Shown one piece after another: positions 44,209-55,130 of a stretch of DNA of 64,000 nt. Position 1 is the stretch's first letter. Each line of letters begins with the position of its first letter. The position numbers and the translations under genes are program-made. This stretch comes from Enoplolaimus lenunculus (lineage: Eukaryota; Nematoda; Enoplea; Enoplida; Thoracostomopsidae): positions 124,001-188,000 of the forward strand of contig JASANG010003499.1 of assembly GCA_030248215.1 (NCBI GenBank). Direction: 5' to 3'. The notes under the pieces are model-generated. The model was not told where the DNA came from. It did no database searches and saw only the letters and a program-made list of their open reading frames with translations.

Positions 44209-44750
44209 TGCCGTAGCTAAGGTCGGAGGAGCCGCGACTCGTGTACTTTTCTCCACAGTTAAAATTGTGGTGTAGGTTTAGGAAAAGGCGTACCTATGCC
44301 TAAACCTAAGCTGCAACCTTGTATGTTCGAGGGAAAGTGTACAAGAGCCGGCTGGGCTTCTTGGGGTTGCTTTAAAGGAAATGCTTTTGTCAAGAAACTG
44401 CGGACGAATATTGAACTGAAGGATCATTTTCAAAGGAGATAGGATGAACAAAGGCTTGGGGCCGCGGGATCTCTGTGAAAATTTTGACATGGAAGATAAT
44501 TTATTTCAAAAATACTGGTGCAATTGGGGAATGTTTCGTCGTGTTGATGATGCCGCGGCCGTGGCTACAAGTGGCGTCTTTCTCTAAGTGGTATAAAAGT
44601 TGACAGGTAGAAGCGAAAAGGAAGTTCGAATGGTTGTAGAAGTAGGGCGTCCAAGAGGAAACTAGAAGCTATTTGTTCAAGAGTTTTTGCAAGAAAACTA
44701 TAAAAAGGCACTTTTACAGGCTGCAGAATAAACAGCTGAGGTCAAATAAA
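44209..44750 (+). other. Stop-poor, GC-elevated stretch after MED9, probably 3' UTR or unidentified exons
   Basis: The stretch is less AT-rich than its surroundings. Short open segments follow one another in different frames: IL RLDDAVAKVGGAATRVL, then FEGKCTRAGWASWGCFKGNA, then ENFDMEDNLFQKYWCNWGMF. I do not recognise any of them, and no clean donor-acceptor pairs join them. Two AATAAA signals at 44727-44732 and 44745-44750 make a MED9 3' UTR the simplest reading. A diverged host-gene copy with frameshifts, or a structured ncRNA, is also possible. Confidence 0.35.
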
Positions 44751-45086
44751 TATTGTGGCTCGCTACACACGCACGCAAAAAACTTTTATATGTTGGCATC
44801 TCATTTCAAAACGAAATCCTAACTACCTCCGTGTGTGGAAGTTCACTGATTTCCGTATCGATAGTAAAATTGTTTATGTTGCCTCGGGCCGCGCACCTAA
44901 TATAACGCCACCGTATGTCTGTAAGCCTCAGTTTATGCCGAAGGTAAGGCGTGCTTTTTTCTGTACTTGTATTCTCGGAATATTTTTGTATGATACCTGA
45001 TTGATTAAATAGACTGGTCATCTGGCCTACCGTGCAAATACCCGTTGGAATTACGGCCATTCACGACAATATATAAAAATCTGGTA
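44741..45086 (+). CDS. Unidentified two-exon open segment
   Basis: A possible exon ends at a GTAAGG donor (exon end 44943) after the reading ITPPYVCKPQFMPK. Another begins after TAG at 45012 and reads TGHLAYRANTRWNYGHSRQY to a TAA at about 45086. The frame is compatible across the short intron. There is no initiator ATG in the first segment, so a 5' exon would be missing. I cannot place the protein in a family. It may be a small separate gene or chance. Confidence 0.25.
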
Positions 45087-46516
45087 ATGGAATTATTTTT
45101 CTAAACATTTTGTCAGTGGCGCACAGGTTTATTTCAAAATGCGTGGGCCGATTGTTAGTGCCATTGCAGCCCGTTTGTGAAATTGTGCTGGATGTTGTAT
45201 ATAGGTGCGTGAAAAGTTAAACATGAACGTGTTGCCGGTTTACTCGGCTTTTTCCCCTTAGACTTTTCAAAAAATGTTAAGTTCACTTTGAATAATTGAC
45301 AGGTTTGCGTGTAAATGTATGGACACACTTTCTGCGGAATTGTAAATTGTTTGATTGAAGTGCTGAGTTGCAGTAACGGATCTAGAGTCAACTTTACAGT
45401 CAGTAAGGAAACCTAAATTTGCAGGTCGATGTTTTCATAAAATGATAGTAGCCAACGGTGTTGAGAGTTACGAAACTTATTGAAAATTTTTATATAAGTT
45501 AGAAGACTTTAGTCATGTCTCTGTAACCCAACCAATGTTATTTGCGCCAAATATTTTGGTTTCGTGTTTTGTGCTGAATTATTAAGTGTTTTTAATTAAT
45601 AAACAATTGTTGCATCGTTTGTTATGTGTTGTAAGCGACATAAATAGTCTGAATTGAAGGTTTGTATTCTATTCTTATATGTTAGCTATGTCAAACTTAT
45701 AATCAAGACCAGTGTTGTGCAGTTGTTGGCCGCAAAAAAATTACCGGAAAAAACCTTTTTTTATTTTCCCGACTGTTGAAAAAAATGGAAAAAGTTAATC
45801 GTTCCTTAAATAGATTAATGTACCTATAGCACAGGGCTTTCCATTTTCCAAGGTGAAAAATTTATGACCAGGAGTGCAATGCAGCCGCTTCGGTTTGACG
45901 GTTAGGAATTCCGCTGGTTTGGTCGGAAAAATCAGCAGAATAGGCTTGGAAAAGTGGAAAATTCAGACGCCTGAATATTCCTTAGTTCGGTAGGGAACGA
46001 AAGCTACAGGTTTATTGGCAAGGTTCGAAAACCAGGAAACGCAGAAAAGTTAATCGTATAAGTTTCTCTACGTCTGGTAGGGAAGAAGTAGTTTGGTTGC
46101 TTTGTCTGAAGAATTGGGATATGTAGTTCGGTTTGGAAAACGGGAAAGTGGAAAATTCTAGCTTAGGTATATGATTCCTTTGGATTCGTAGCAGGGTACA
46201 AACGGAATTATGAAATTCTGGAACCGAAAAGGTAAAAAATACCGGGACCGGGAAAACGTATGAATAATATGGAGTATGACACGAATTGCAAATTTTGGCA
46301 ATACACGCTCAGACAATAAATTAGAATATTATGCCAATTTTTCTTAAATTTTCGAAAGACAAAAATGATTAATACCGGAAGATTCCGGTGAAAAAATATC
46401 GGATTTGTTTCCGGAACCGAATAGTGAAAAAATACCGGATTCCCCTAGCGGGACCGCAATTTCGGTTGCACACTGCTTGGAACTACGGTCAAACTTAAAT
46501 GCAGCAAAGTTTTTAG
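45087..46516. other. Stretch upstream of the RPAP3-like gene
   Basis: No convincing exon. An old family A-like copy lies at 46192-46475: it starts CAGGGTACAAACGGAATT, ends TTTCGGTTGCACACTG and has CCGGAACCG motifs at both ends, with no clear target duplication. The 5' exons of the RPAP3-like gene, if present, should be here or further left. Confidence 0.5.
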
Positions 46517-49500
46517 GTGTACTTAAATATATTTCAAGAAGCAGTAGGATACAGTTCGCTTCTGTCGTCACTAAATAAGATTGTTTCGACTATGACACGG
46601 GAAGATGAGTTCCAGTTGACTAAAGAACAACTCATTCAAAAAGCGGCGTATGAAAAACAAAGGGTAAGTACTGCTGACATGTTAGAGTTCCTTTGCAAGT
46701 GTTGCTCAAGCTACTTATAGGGCGTCCCATTTTTCTACGGACAGCACAGTATGCTGCTCAGGAATTTCATGCACATATTTTTAATCAGCATGTTTAGTTA
46801 ACCCAGAAATTTTTACAAGCTCAATTAACAAAGTATCCCGGAAAGGGCTAATTTTTTTACAATAAAGCTTATAGTTTATGCTTAGCTTTTGGAATCGAGT
46901 TAGGCTAATGTTATCTGTTAAAGGTAGTTGCCGAAATTGTGAAACTTGTGAATCGCTTAAACTTTAGCTCGCTACGTTTGCAAAATTAAGTGTTGTGGGT
47001 ATATAGAGTAAACATTGTCACAGGCGCAGCCAGGATTTCTGAAATGCTATTTAAAATTTGAAGGGATGGATTTTTGTTTTACCAACTGCAAAATTACTTA
47101 GAAACCCTTGGATCAAAATTCATATGGTTTAACTCTGAGCCCATCTGACTACATCATTGAACATTGCAAGAAAAGGGGCGAATCTGCTACTTTAACTCGA
47201 ACATGTCTCAGTCCAAAACTTACCTGTCTGTTGAAAATTGTGGTCTATAACCTTAGTCGGACTTGGATTTTGCATCTGGTGTTAAGCCAAAACCGGCTGT
47301 GCGAGGGGACTTTTGGAATTTACACGTTTGTGAAGTCTCAACGTTTTGCGATTTTTCAGGGCAACGAGCATTTTAAGAAAGGCAACTTCACAGCGGCAGT
47401 TGATCATTATTCGCGCGCAATTGCTTGCGACCCGAACAACGCTGTTTTGTCGTGCAATCGTGCAATGGCGTATTTGAAGTTGAAAATGTAATGGAGTATC
47501 CAATGTTGGACAAATTTGACTGGGCTACTGAAATAATGTCTTAACCCGTTGTCACATAGTGTATAATCTAAGTTACTTAGTGCAAACTGTATACGTGAAT
47601 TGGTGCACAACGTGCAGGGTTTAGCAATTGCTGCACGTATGTGCAGTACATAATCTTGGCATGACGCAAAGCCGACTTGGATTAGAGCATCAAGCTCTTA
47701 CAGTTGAGGGGCATTGGTAAACTTCTCTCGCCCGAAAACCTGTGATTCAAATCCTGGATTGAAATTAGATTTGATATGAAACATAAAATGTTTATGTTAT
47801 AAAAGGTTAAATCTCCTCTAAGTAAACACGCGAGAACTTACGCAACGTTTTTTGTAGCCTTTGACACAAATTTGAGACGCTGAGACAAACAACGCTGTGA
47901 ACTTCCTGTAACGCTAGGTGTGCTACACGCAGTTCAGAATACGGCTCCCGTGTACGATTTGGCAATGTTTGCTCTTTATTCTAGGTTTGAAAATGCGAAA
48001 AGCGACTGTGATCTGGCATTACGTTATGATCAAACTTACATCAAAGCATTGTTTCGTCGTGGACTCGCGTTTGCTGGAATGCAGGAGCTCACAGATGCCA
48101 GGAAAGATTTCAATGAAGTACTGCGATTTGAACCTTGCAACAGGAGCGCGTTACAGGAGTTGGAGAAGCTAGATGCCCAAAGCAATAATCAAATACATGA
48201 AACTGCAGAAGCTACAAATACACAAATTTTGGTAATGTTTTCACAGGCTTTCGAATAACCTCAGACAATTTAGTGGCTACAGGTGTATACGGTTTGAATA
48301 GGAAGGCTGTATGTCATAGCCCAAATCGTAATTCGGTTCAATTCCGAAATTTGTTAGCCAAAAGCGGAATTACAACTTAAGCTAGTCCGACTTAGATTTG
48401 TCTACTAAACTTGCTTGTTTTTGATTGGTTATTTTACAGCCGTATTTTTGAAAAAAGTCCGCTTTGCAGTAGTTGAAAACGAAATTACAACTTGGGATAT
48501 GTCAAAGTGAAATCCTTCGATCAATTTTTACGTTTTGTCTAGCCAATCAGAGAACAATATTCATACAAGCCAACCACAAATAATGCGTGATATTGGGTGT
48601 AACAATTCATAAAACCACCAGTCCAACAAGAGAAAGTTTCATTTTAGGCCAACTTAAGTCATAAATTCCGCTTTGGAATATTCCGATCAGGAATTGGCTG
48701 AACAACGATTTGTACTACCATATATACCACCACAAACTTTTAGGGTGTCAAGAAAACCAAACATTTTTACAGGTTTTACTATGACCGTATGGATCCTGGA
48801 AGTCAGAATATTTCCGCTCGCAACGCTCCTGTAAAAAGTTAGCATTTTTCGCAGTACGCATTTTTTGACAATCTGTTACGGTTTAGAATACGAGTGTTAA
48901 TATTGTTTAGTTCTGTAATTTTAGCAGCCCATTACAAGCCGTGTTGACAACTGTATTGCAGAGAATAGCCAAGTCCAGTCAGTTAAAAGTGTAACGCCTA
49001 ATTCAAAATCAATGCGATCTAAATCAAATGAAGTGAGTGGAATTACAAATTTAAACAAAACCATGACAGAACTCTAGGTCTGGGGTATACACTGGATTTT
49101 GCTTGAGAGGGACATGTTTAGTGGTGAGATCTTTTTTCACTATAGGAGAGTCGGACAAGAGTGTGTTATAAACTTCAACATATCAGTCTGTATGATTAAA
49201 GCTGGAACGCCCTACATACGCGTTTTGGGCACCGTTCCAGCTGATTTTATGTAGATATGCAAAGTAAATGCGTTACTGAAGTTTTGTCAACATGTTTCTA
49301 AATTTAAAGATTTTTCATTCTGTTGCGACATTTGCAGCAAATATATATGTTGGAGTCGGCTGCAATTATTGCAACCACGATGCCTAGAGTGCATGAACGA
49401 CTATACTACATTGTCACTTACTGCATTGACCTGAAAAAAGGGATACTGATATTTATTTGGCGTCTCCAGAGCATACCCCCTTGTGAATAGTTCGTGATTT

Positions 49501-52500
49501 CGAGTGCTCAATGAAACCACCAACTCCGCGTTTCAGGTCCGTTTCCAATGACGCTTATATCGCTCTGGTTCAACAAATGCAGTCGTTTTCCTTTTATTCC
49601 CCACAGCACCGCGATAAAGCTATATACCAGTAAAGCACAAGTACCGAATATAACAAATATACAAGTAATATGCTTATACTGCCGACCTTATTATTCGCCG
49701 AAGATGCCGAAAGTTCCTTTGTTAGGTGCTTTCCGCACGTCAACTACGATACTCCTTAACCCTGTTGTTCCACTAAGTCACAAGCTCACACTGTACAAAA
49801 CAAATGTAAACGTAACGTGACAAAACCCTGATACTCCGTAAAACCCCAATTAGCCGTATAAATCCCCAAGTAAATCCAAAGTCCTACAGCCGAAACTAGC
49901 CCCGCTAGAATCGACCTATCCATCCCTGATACTGCTGTTTTTACCGTGCTCACATTGAGCTACCGTGACACCGTTCCAGTTAAATGCCTATTCCTGCCTA
50001 AGTCACTCGAAACACTACGCAATTCAACTCCGAAAACAAATATACTATTTCACGCCAAAAGCCGCTATGTCCAAGTACGCAGAAAATAACGCAACATGTT
50101 GCTAACTTGAAAATTCAATAATGATTATGGAGGCTGGCTACCCCATCCCCCATTTGCAGTTATTTTGCATAATTTGTGTGTCCCGGGTGTCTCGGGCACC
50201 TTAGGGACACATATTTTTGCCATTATAATAACCTCACAACAACAACAACAACATAAACCCCCATTATCCCCTAGCTAAGTGCTTTCGCGCACTAAGCCTG
50301 ACAAACATATATTTAGTGGCCACACAGGGCCCTGAGTACTGATACCTTGCGGACGCAGCCGCCATTCATAGATTTATCAATTCCTACGCCGTTTAGCAAC
50401 GCCTAAGCCTAACTTAAGTTCTAAGAGAGACTAGGCGGAGCCGGGGACTCCCTTAAGGTGTGGATTTAGGTTTGGTTTTAGATTTGTTTTAGTTTTTAGG
50501 TTGAAATATATTTAAGTGTGGCACAGCCACCTACACCCCTAACATTCGGAAATACGCTTTAAAGTTTCGAACTGAACTTTATTTGATCCTGGAGTTATTT
50601 ATGTACTGCAATTATGGTTTAGAGACTATCTGCTTACGCACTGTTATTAGAAATACGGACTCGTGTTGATTGGGACTCCAAATGGGGACCCCCTCTTATT
50701 CGGGTCACTACACTAAATGTACGTTCGCAATCAGAATCTTTTCGTACCTGTCAGCAAATGCTAGTAACGGAGTTGTATTTTCACCATTTAAGCAAAATTT
50801 GGGTTGGATTCAAAATTTATTTTTTTTAAATTTACTACATATATTTAGATTTGTATGAATTTAGGTAGGTGATCATTCAACACCAAAATTTGATTTTATT
50901 TTAAACGTTTTAAGTAAAAATATATACAAAAATTTTTGAAAATCAAATCATTTTGAGTAAACGCCGGCTGGTAATGATATGAAAAAATCCGCGTTGCATC
51001 GGCTATTTGAAAATGTTGATCCAATTTGCGTTGCTTTTTAGACAGTTGAATATATGTTTTTGCGTTTCAGCAACGATCTCCGACAAATGTTCCTATTGAA
51101 GTAATTCGACATGGAAAAAGTTTGGAGACTGTTATAACCGAGTTAATATCATCTGCTTCTAGCACAAATTCGGAGCCTTCGAATCAAGGGTATATGCAAG
51201 ACGAAGCTATATCACGTGCCAGTATTGTAAACGATAAAAACGAGGGCGAAATTTCAGGAATTGCAGAAAATAAAGTTTCTTGCATCGTTTCGGATACGGA
51301 TTCAGACAGGAGGCTACGGAATTTCAAATATTCTCAGGATGGGTTGGATAATAATCGTGACTGTGGGATTGGTTCTGTAACGGAAGTTCAAGAGATGTCT
51401 ACTGCGCCTCAAACTTCTTATCAGTTTTACAACGACTGGCGAACATTGACGCGTGATCGAGCTGACTTAACTAGATTTGGAAAGTATTTTATGGTATTGA
51501 GGTTTATTCTTGTTTTTAACATTATTTTTTTATTATTTTATGCAGGAAAGACGCATATCTGTCGATCATAAACCACGTATATATTCATAGATCAGAAGTG
51601 TGTTGATGACGCTCAAATGTTTGTTCTACAGGGAAATTGGTGGTGCCAAGCGAAGACAAGTTATTGCGAACAACGCCTAAGTGTACACTGTCACACAAAA
51701 TTTCAACGTAATTAGTAACAATTGTGGTTCTCGTGTTAAATTTCTAGACGCATTTATTTTGAGTATTATTTTTTGCAAAATTTGCTTTACTTTTTAAGCA
51801 TAAATGTTTGCCAACTTTGAGAATAGTGTTTTTTTGTGTTTTTAAGCAAATTAATTCGTCAACGTTGCCTGATTTGTTTGGAGAATCATTGGAAAGCGAT
51901 ATACTCAGTGATATGTTACAAGTAGTTGCTCAAAAACGGTAAACATTTGACGTTATATTAACATCAAGGTTTAAATTAAATATATACTTACAGCTTCGCG
52001 TGTCGAAATTTTGTCGTTTTTGAAGGGCTTCCATATGTTCACTCCAAAGACAAAATAATCAGAGATTCCTGTTTGATAAAATTTCATTTTCCCTTGCCGC
52101 GACAGCCTAAAATTATTCGTTCTCATGGGCGAGATATGTCAGCATACCGTAGGTGCTCGCAAATCGCCTCATTTATGCGCATTTCCCACAATGAGACGTC
52201 GACTCATGACCCTAGTGACCCCCGACCCATGACCCTGGTGACCCGCGACACATGACCCTAGTTGCCCTATCATTTTAAGTTATCCGAATTTTCAGGCTAA
52301 AAAATTATGACGTCGTCGCATTCTTGTCTAATTTGTCAAATGTGTCGCGTTTTGCAACGCTCAAATTGTTCATGTCGCGAGAAGATCGAAAAAGTACGTT
52401 TGTTCATTATTGTTTGCTTGTTTGTTTGTTGGTTTGTTTGTTGCTGATTTGTTTGTTCGTTTGGTGGTAGGCTGTTTGTCGATTGGTTCGCCGATTTCTA

Positions 52501-53517
52501 TGCTTTCATACAATTGTACCTGTAAACCTAACAATACACCTAGGCATATGTACATTCATAAGACTTGATGGTGTAGATTTTGCGAATTTTAAGTTTTCCA
52601 CTGTTTTCGCAAAATCAACGTATTCTGTACTGGCATAAGAAAACGTTTCTTCTGTACCATATAGTGCAAGACCACAGCCGGGCGGGCTGGATCAAAACAC
52701 CTTTGTGAATGTCAACCAGTTATTAGAAAGTTATTCAGTTGGTAAAACTAACACGAGAATCTTCTTTTTCGAAATTTTATAGAACGTACCCGTAGTTTCA
52801 AAATCCTGAGTATATATTTCGTGCCCCAAACAGCTATTTGCCCTAGTTGGCAATTGGGACGTCCCAAAAGACAATTGCTCTTCGGGGCAGCCCAAACAAC
52901 TAATGGAATGCAAACAGCTTTTGATTGGAGGATTGTACTGACCTAACAGCTGCTGGAATGCAAACTGAATGTGATTGGTTGTTCATGTTGGCCTGTATTC
53001 GATATATCTGACCTGCGCAGTAATTATTTTCCTTCACAATATCTGCAAACTATAAATTAAACAAGGTTTATATAGTATACAGAGGAAGCTGTGGGAGCGT
53101 GTGACGTAACCTTTAAATTGTTTAATCGAATGCAAAGCTATGTAGATAAAGATGTCTTTATTTCTGTTGTTTCTATTAAGCAATTAAGTTACTCCTCTGA
53201 GATCTTTCACACCATATACACCTTGTTTAATTTCTAGTTTGCAAATATGAAGGCAAATAAATACTGTGCAAGCCAGTTTTCTGAAATATAGTCAAACCTG
53301 AACAACCAATCAAAATCAGCTTGCATTCCAGTAGTTATTTGGGCTGCCCCCAACACCGGTTGTCGTTTGGGGGACGTCCAAGTTACCAATTGGGGCAAAT
53401 AGCTGTTTGGGGCACCACATATACACCATTTATTTAATATATATTGTAGATTTACAAGTAATGCTGAACGAGCTTAGTGAAGACCACAGCTATCTGCGAA
53501 AATTGTATGAAACTTGA
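46517..53517 (+). CDS. RPAP3: RPAP3-like TPR protein (R2TP/HSP90 co-chaperone), 5' end not found
   Basis: RPAP3 uses TPR repeats to bind HSP70/HSP90 tails and a C-terminal domain to hold the RUVBL1/2 ATPases in the R2TP complex, which assembles RNA polymerases, PIKKs and snoRNPs. Exons: 46517-46663, 47360-47487, 47985-48231, 48925-49032, 51071-51493, 51847-51938, 52296-52393, 53450-53517, about 436 residues with frame kept. One TPR domain: GNEHFKKGNFTAAVDHYSRA, NAVLSCNRAMAYLKLK, YIKALFRRGLAF and LRFEPCNRSALQELEKL, closely parallel to human RPAP3 TPR2. A low-complexity linker follows, then an RPAP3_C domain from about residue 326 (YQFYNDWRTL, LPDLFGESLESDILSDMLQV, FATLKLFMSREDRK). Human RPAP3 is 665 aa with two TPR domains. 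Here a first TPR and the start codon are absent or upstream. SPAG1 is the main alternative. Confidence 0.85.
47655..47765 (+). repeat. tRNA-derived SINE-like fragment, RPAP3 intron 2
   Basis: GATTCAAATCCTGG resembles a Pol III B-box, with TTAGAGCATCAAGCTCTTA upstream that could derive from the D-anticodon region. The fold is poor and the ends are not defined. Confidence 0.3.
49033..51070. other. Large intron 4 of the RPAP3-like gene
   Basis: The longest intron of this gene (2 kb). It holds a CAA microsatellite near 50236-50253 with moderately GC-rich sequence before it, and near 50690 a block (CCCCCTCTTATT, GGGTCACTACA) shared with 17260-17290. I see no coding exon. Confidence 0.6.
52195..52262. 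repeat. Tandem repeat of CATGACCCTAGTGACCC units, RPAP3 intron 6
   Basis: Three or so imperfect copies of a roughly 24-bp unit (CATGACCCTAGTGACCC followed by CCGAC or GCGACA), ending about 35 bp before the exon 7 acceptor. Confidence 0.8.
52811..53425. mobile_element. Foldback/MITE element with about 100-bp inverted ends, last intron of the RPAP3-like gene
   Basis: The left arm (from GTGCCCCAAACAGCTATTTG at 52821, through TTGGCAATTGGGACGTCC and GGGGCAGCCCAAA) and the right arm (ending CAAATAGCTGTTTGGGGCAC at 53415) are inverted copies. A second inner pair, AACTGAATGTGATTGGTTGT and ACAACCAATCAAAATCAG, extends the symmetry. The outer ends are TATATA-like. It is about 600 bp with no coding capacity. 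Superfamily unknown. Confidence 0.8.
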
Positions 53518-54824
53518 AAATGTATCCGAATTAATTTTTGTTTTAAATTTGTTTTTTGTGGGCAGATTAAATGTGAAACGTGTGGAAAACAACTTTCTAA
53601 TCACTGAAGAATATATAATTTGAGTTGTTCAACATTATTTGTCAAACCGTTTTGTTGTAACAAACTTACATGGCCGGAGCAGCCGCACATACCCCACGTT
53701 TGGGGGCCCACAGCTAGAGAGGGACCTTCACTTTAACGAGTTGAAACAAAACAGCGCTGAAGTTTTTAAATCGGTCTGGTCTCTCGCCCGCTTACTGGAG
53801 TTTTTCTCACTATTCTACCTTTTCGTGATTCTGTTAACGGCTTCAATAACTTCGCAGACCTTAAAAAACCCCCAGGTTGCTAAATGTCAGCAAATTTTCT
53901 CGTTCGCTGTGCTCGTTCGCCAACACTTTTTACTTAAGATACCTAATGTAACTACAGCAGTGAATTGTTCAAGATCGAAAAAAGTTTACGGTGATATGTG
54001 CAGTGTGCTTTCTCTTATAGTTGTAGCATTTGAAAATTGTAGCAAATTTTCCAAATTATGTTTGTTCGGGTACGTTAACAGAATGGGTTTCCTAGATGCA
54101 CCATTTCGCAACTTTTGTTGAAATTGTTATTTTTGGGATAGCGTCCTCACGACTAAACACGAACCTGTGCTCGAACAACCTCGGATTAAACAGTCATTCT
54201 TGGATCCGCCTCTGCGCTGCGGGCTCCCGCTCTGGGGTTAAAAATCATATTCACAGTAGGACTTTCTTGCTGATGTCCAAGACACGTTTTTCAAATCCTA
54301 GTTTTCGTAAAGAAAAATTAGCCTAGCCCCATGTTTATGCCTGGAATAATTTACCTAGTCTCATTTGCCCATCGAAAAGATCGGCGTAGTCCTGTTTTTT
54401 TCGGGAGAATTGGCCCAGTACTATTTTCGTTCCCCGACTGATTAAAGGAGCCTATAGTATGGTACCCCAGCAGCGGCCGTGGAAAGTCTAAGTGGATGAG
54501 ATACGTTAAGCGTATATATATTGCATATGTTTCCAGTTATTTCTTCGCTATTTGTATGGCGGATTCTAAGGGATGTTCTAAGGGTCGAGCTCTCGCATTC
54601 AAACGCTGAATTACAAAACCACAGGAAAGGGTTTCGAGCAATGTAATTACAAAGTAAACAGACGAAAAGTTCGAATACCAAGAAATATCGCCAATCTTTT
54701 AAGAAGTATGCTAAGCAATAATTGTAAAAGCTTTGGTGCGTTGATGAAGCTTTATATATTGCATTGGATAAATTTGAATAAAGCTTAAATCCAGAATTGG
54801 ATATGACTGTTGCCGGGTGTAAAC

Positions 54825-55130
54825 GGGTTGTAAAAATAACGGAAACAAACGGATAGTGGTCAAAATAACGGAAACGGAAAACGGATATTCAAGTATAAAA
54901 GTTTCAAAAAAATTGAGGCATGCATCATTCGCTGAAAAAATGACGGATGCATCGAAATTTGTAAGATTCTGGATAAATTTCATAATTTCAATTTCATTTC
55001 AAACAATTGTAGCATATCTGTAACGAAAAATTGCGAGATATATACGTGATTTATAATTAATTTTAAACATATTAAAGATAACAAATTCCGTTATTTCTAT
55101 ACCGGAAACGGAAGCGGAAACATGGAGAAA
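54825..55130. mobile_element. Family G element with ATAACGGAAACGG ends
   Basis: The left end has TAACGGAAACAAACGG repeats and the right end TTCCGTTATTTC and CCGGAAACGG. The interior matches 40315-40600 (AAAAAATGACGGATGCATCG, AAAAATTGCGAGATATAT). Subterminal inverted repeats suggest a DNA element; no target duplication was fixed. Confidence 0.6.

Noticed and set aside
44443-44590. U3 or other small nuclear/nucleolar RNA
   Set aside because: The GATGATG words resemble box C but no matching box D, stem or known RNA sequence could be aligned.
53639-54121. 160-codon open frame after the RPAP3-like gene
   Set aside because: Begins at TTG, shows no motif and crosses repeat-like DNA. There is no splice or homology support.
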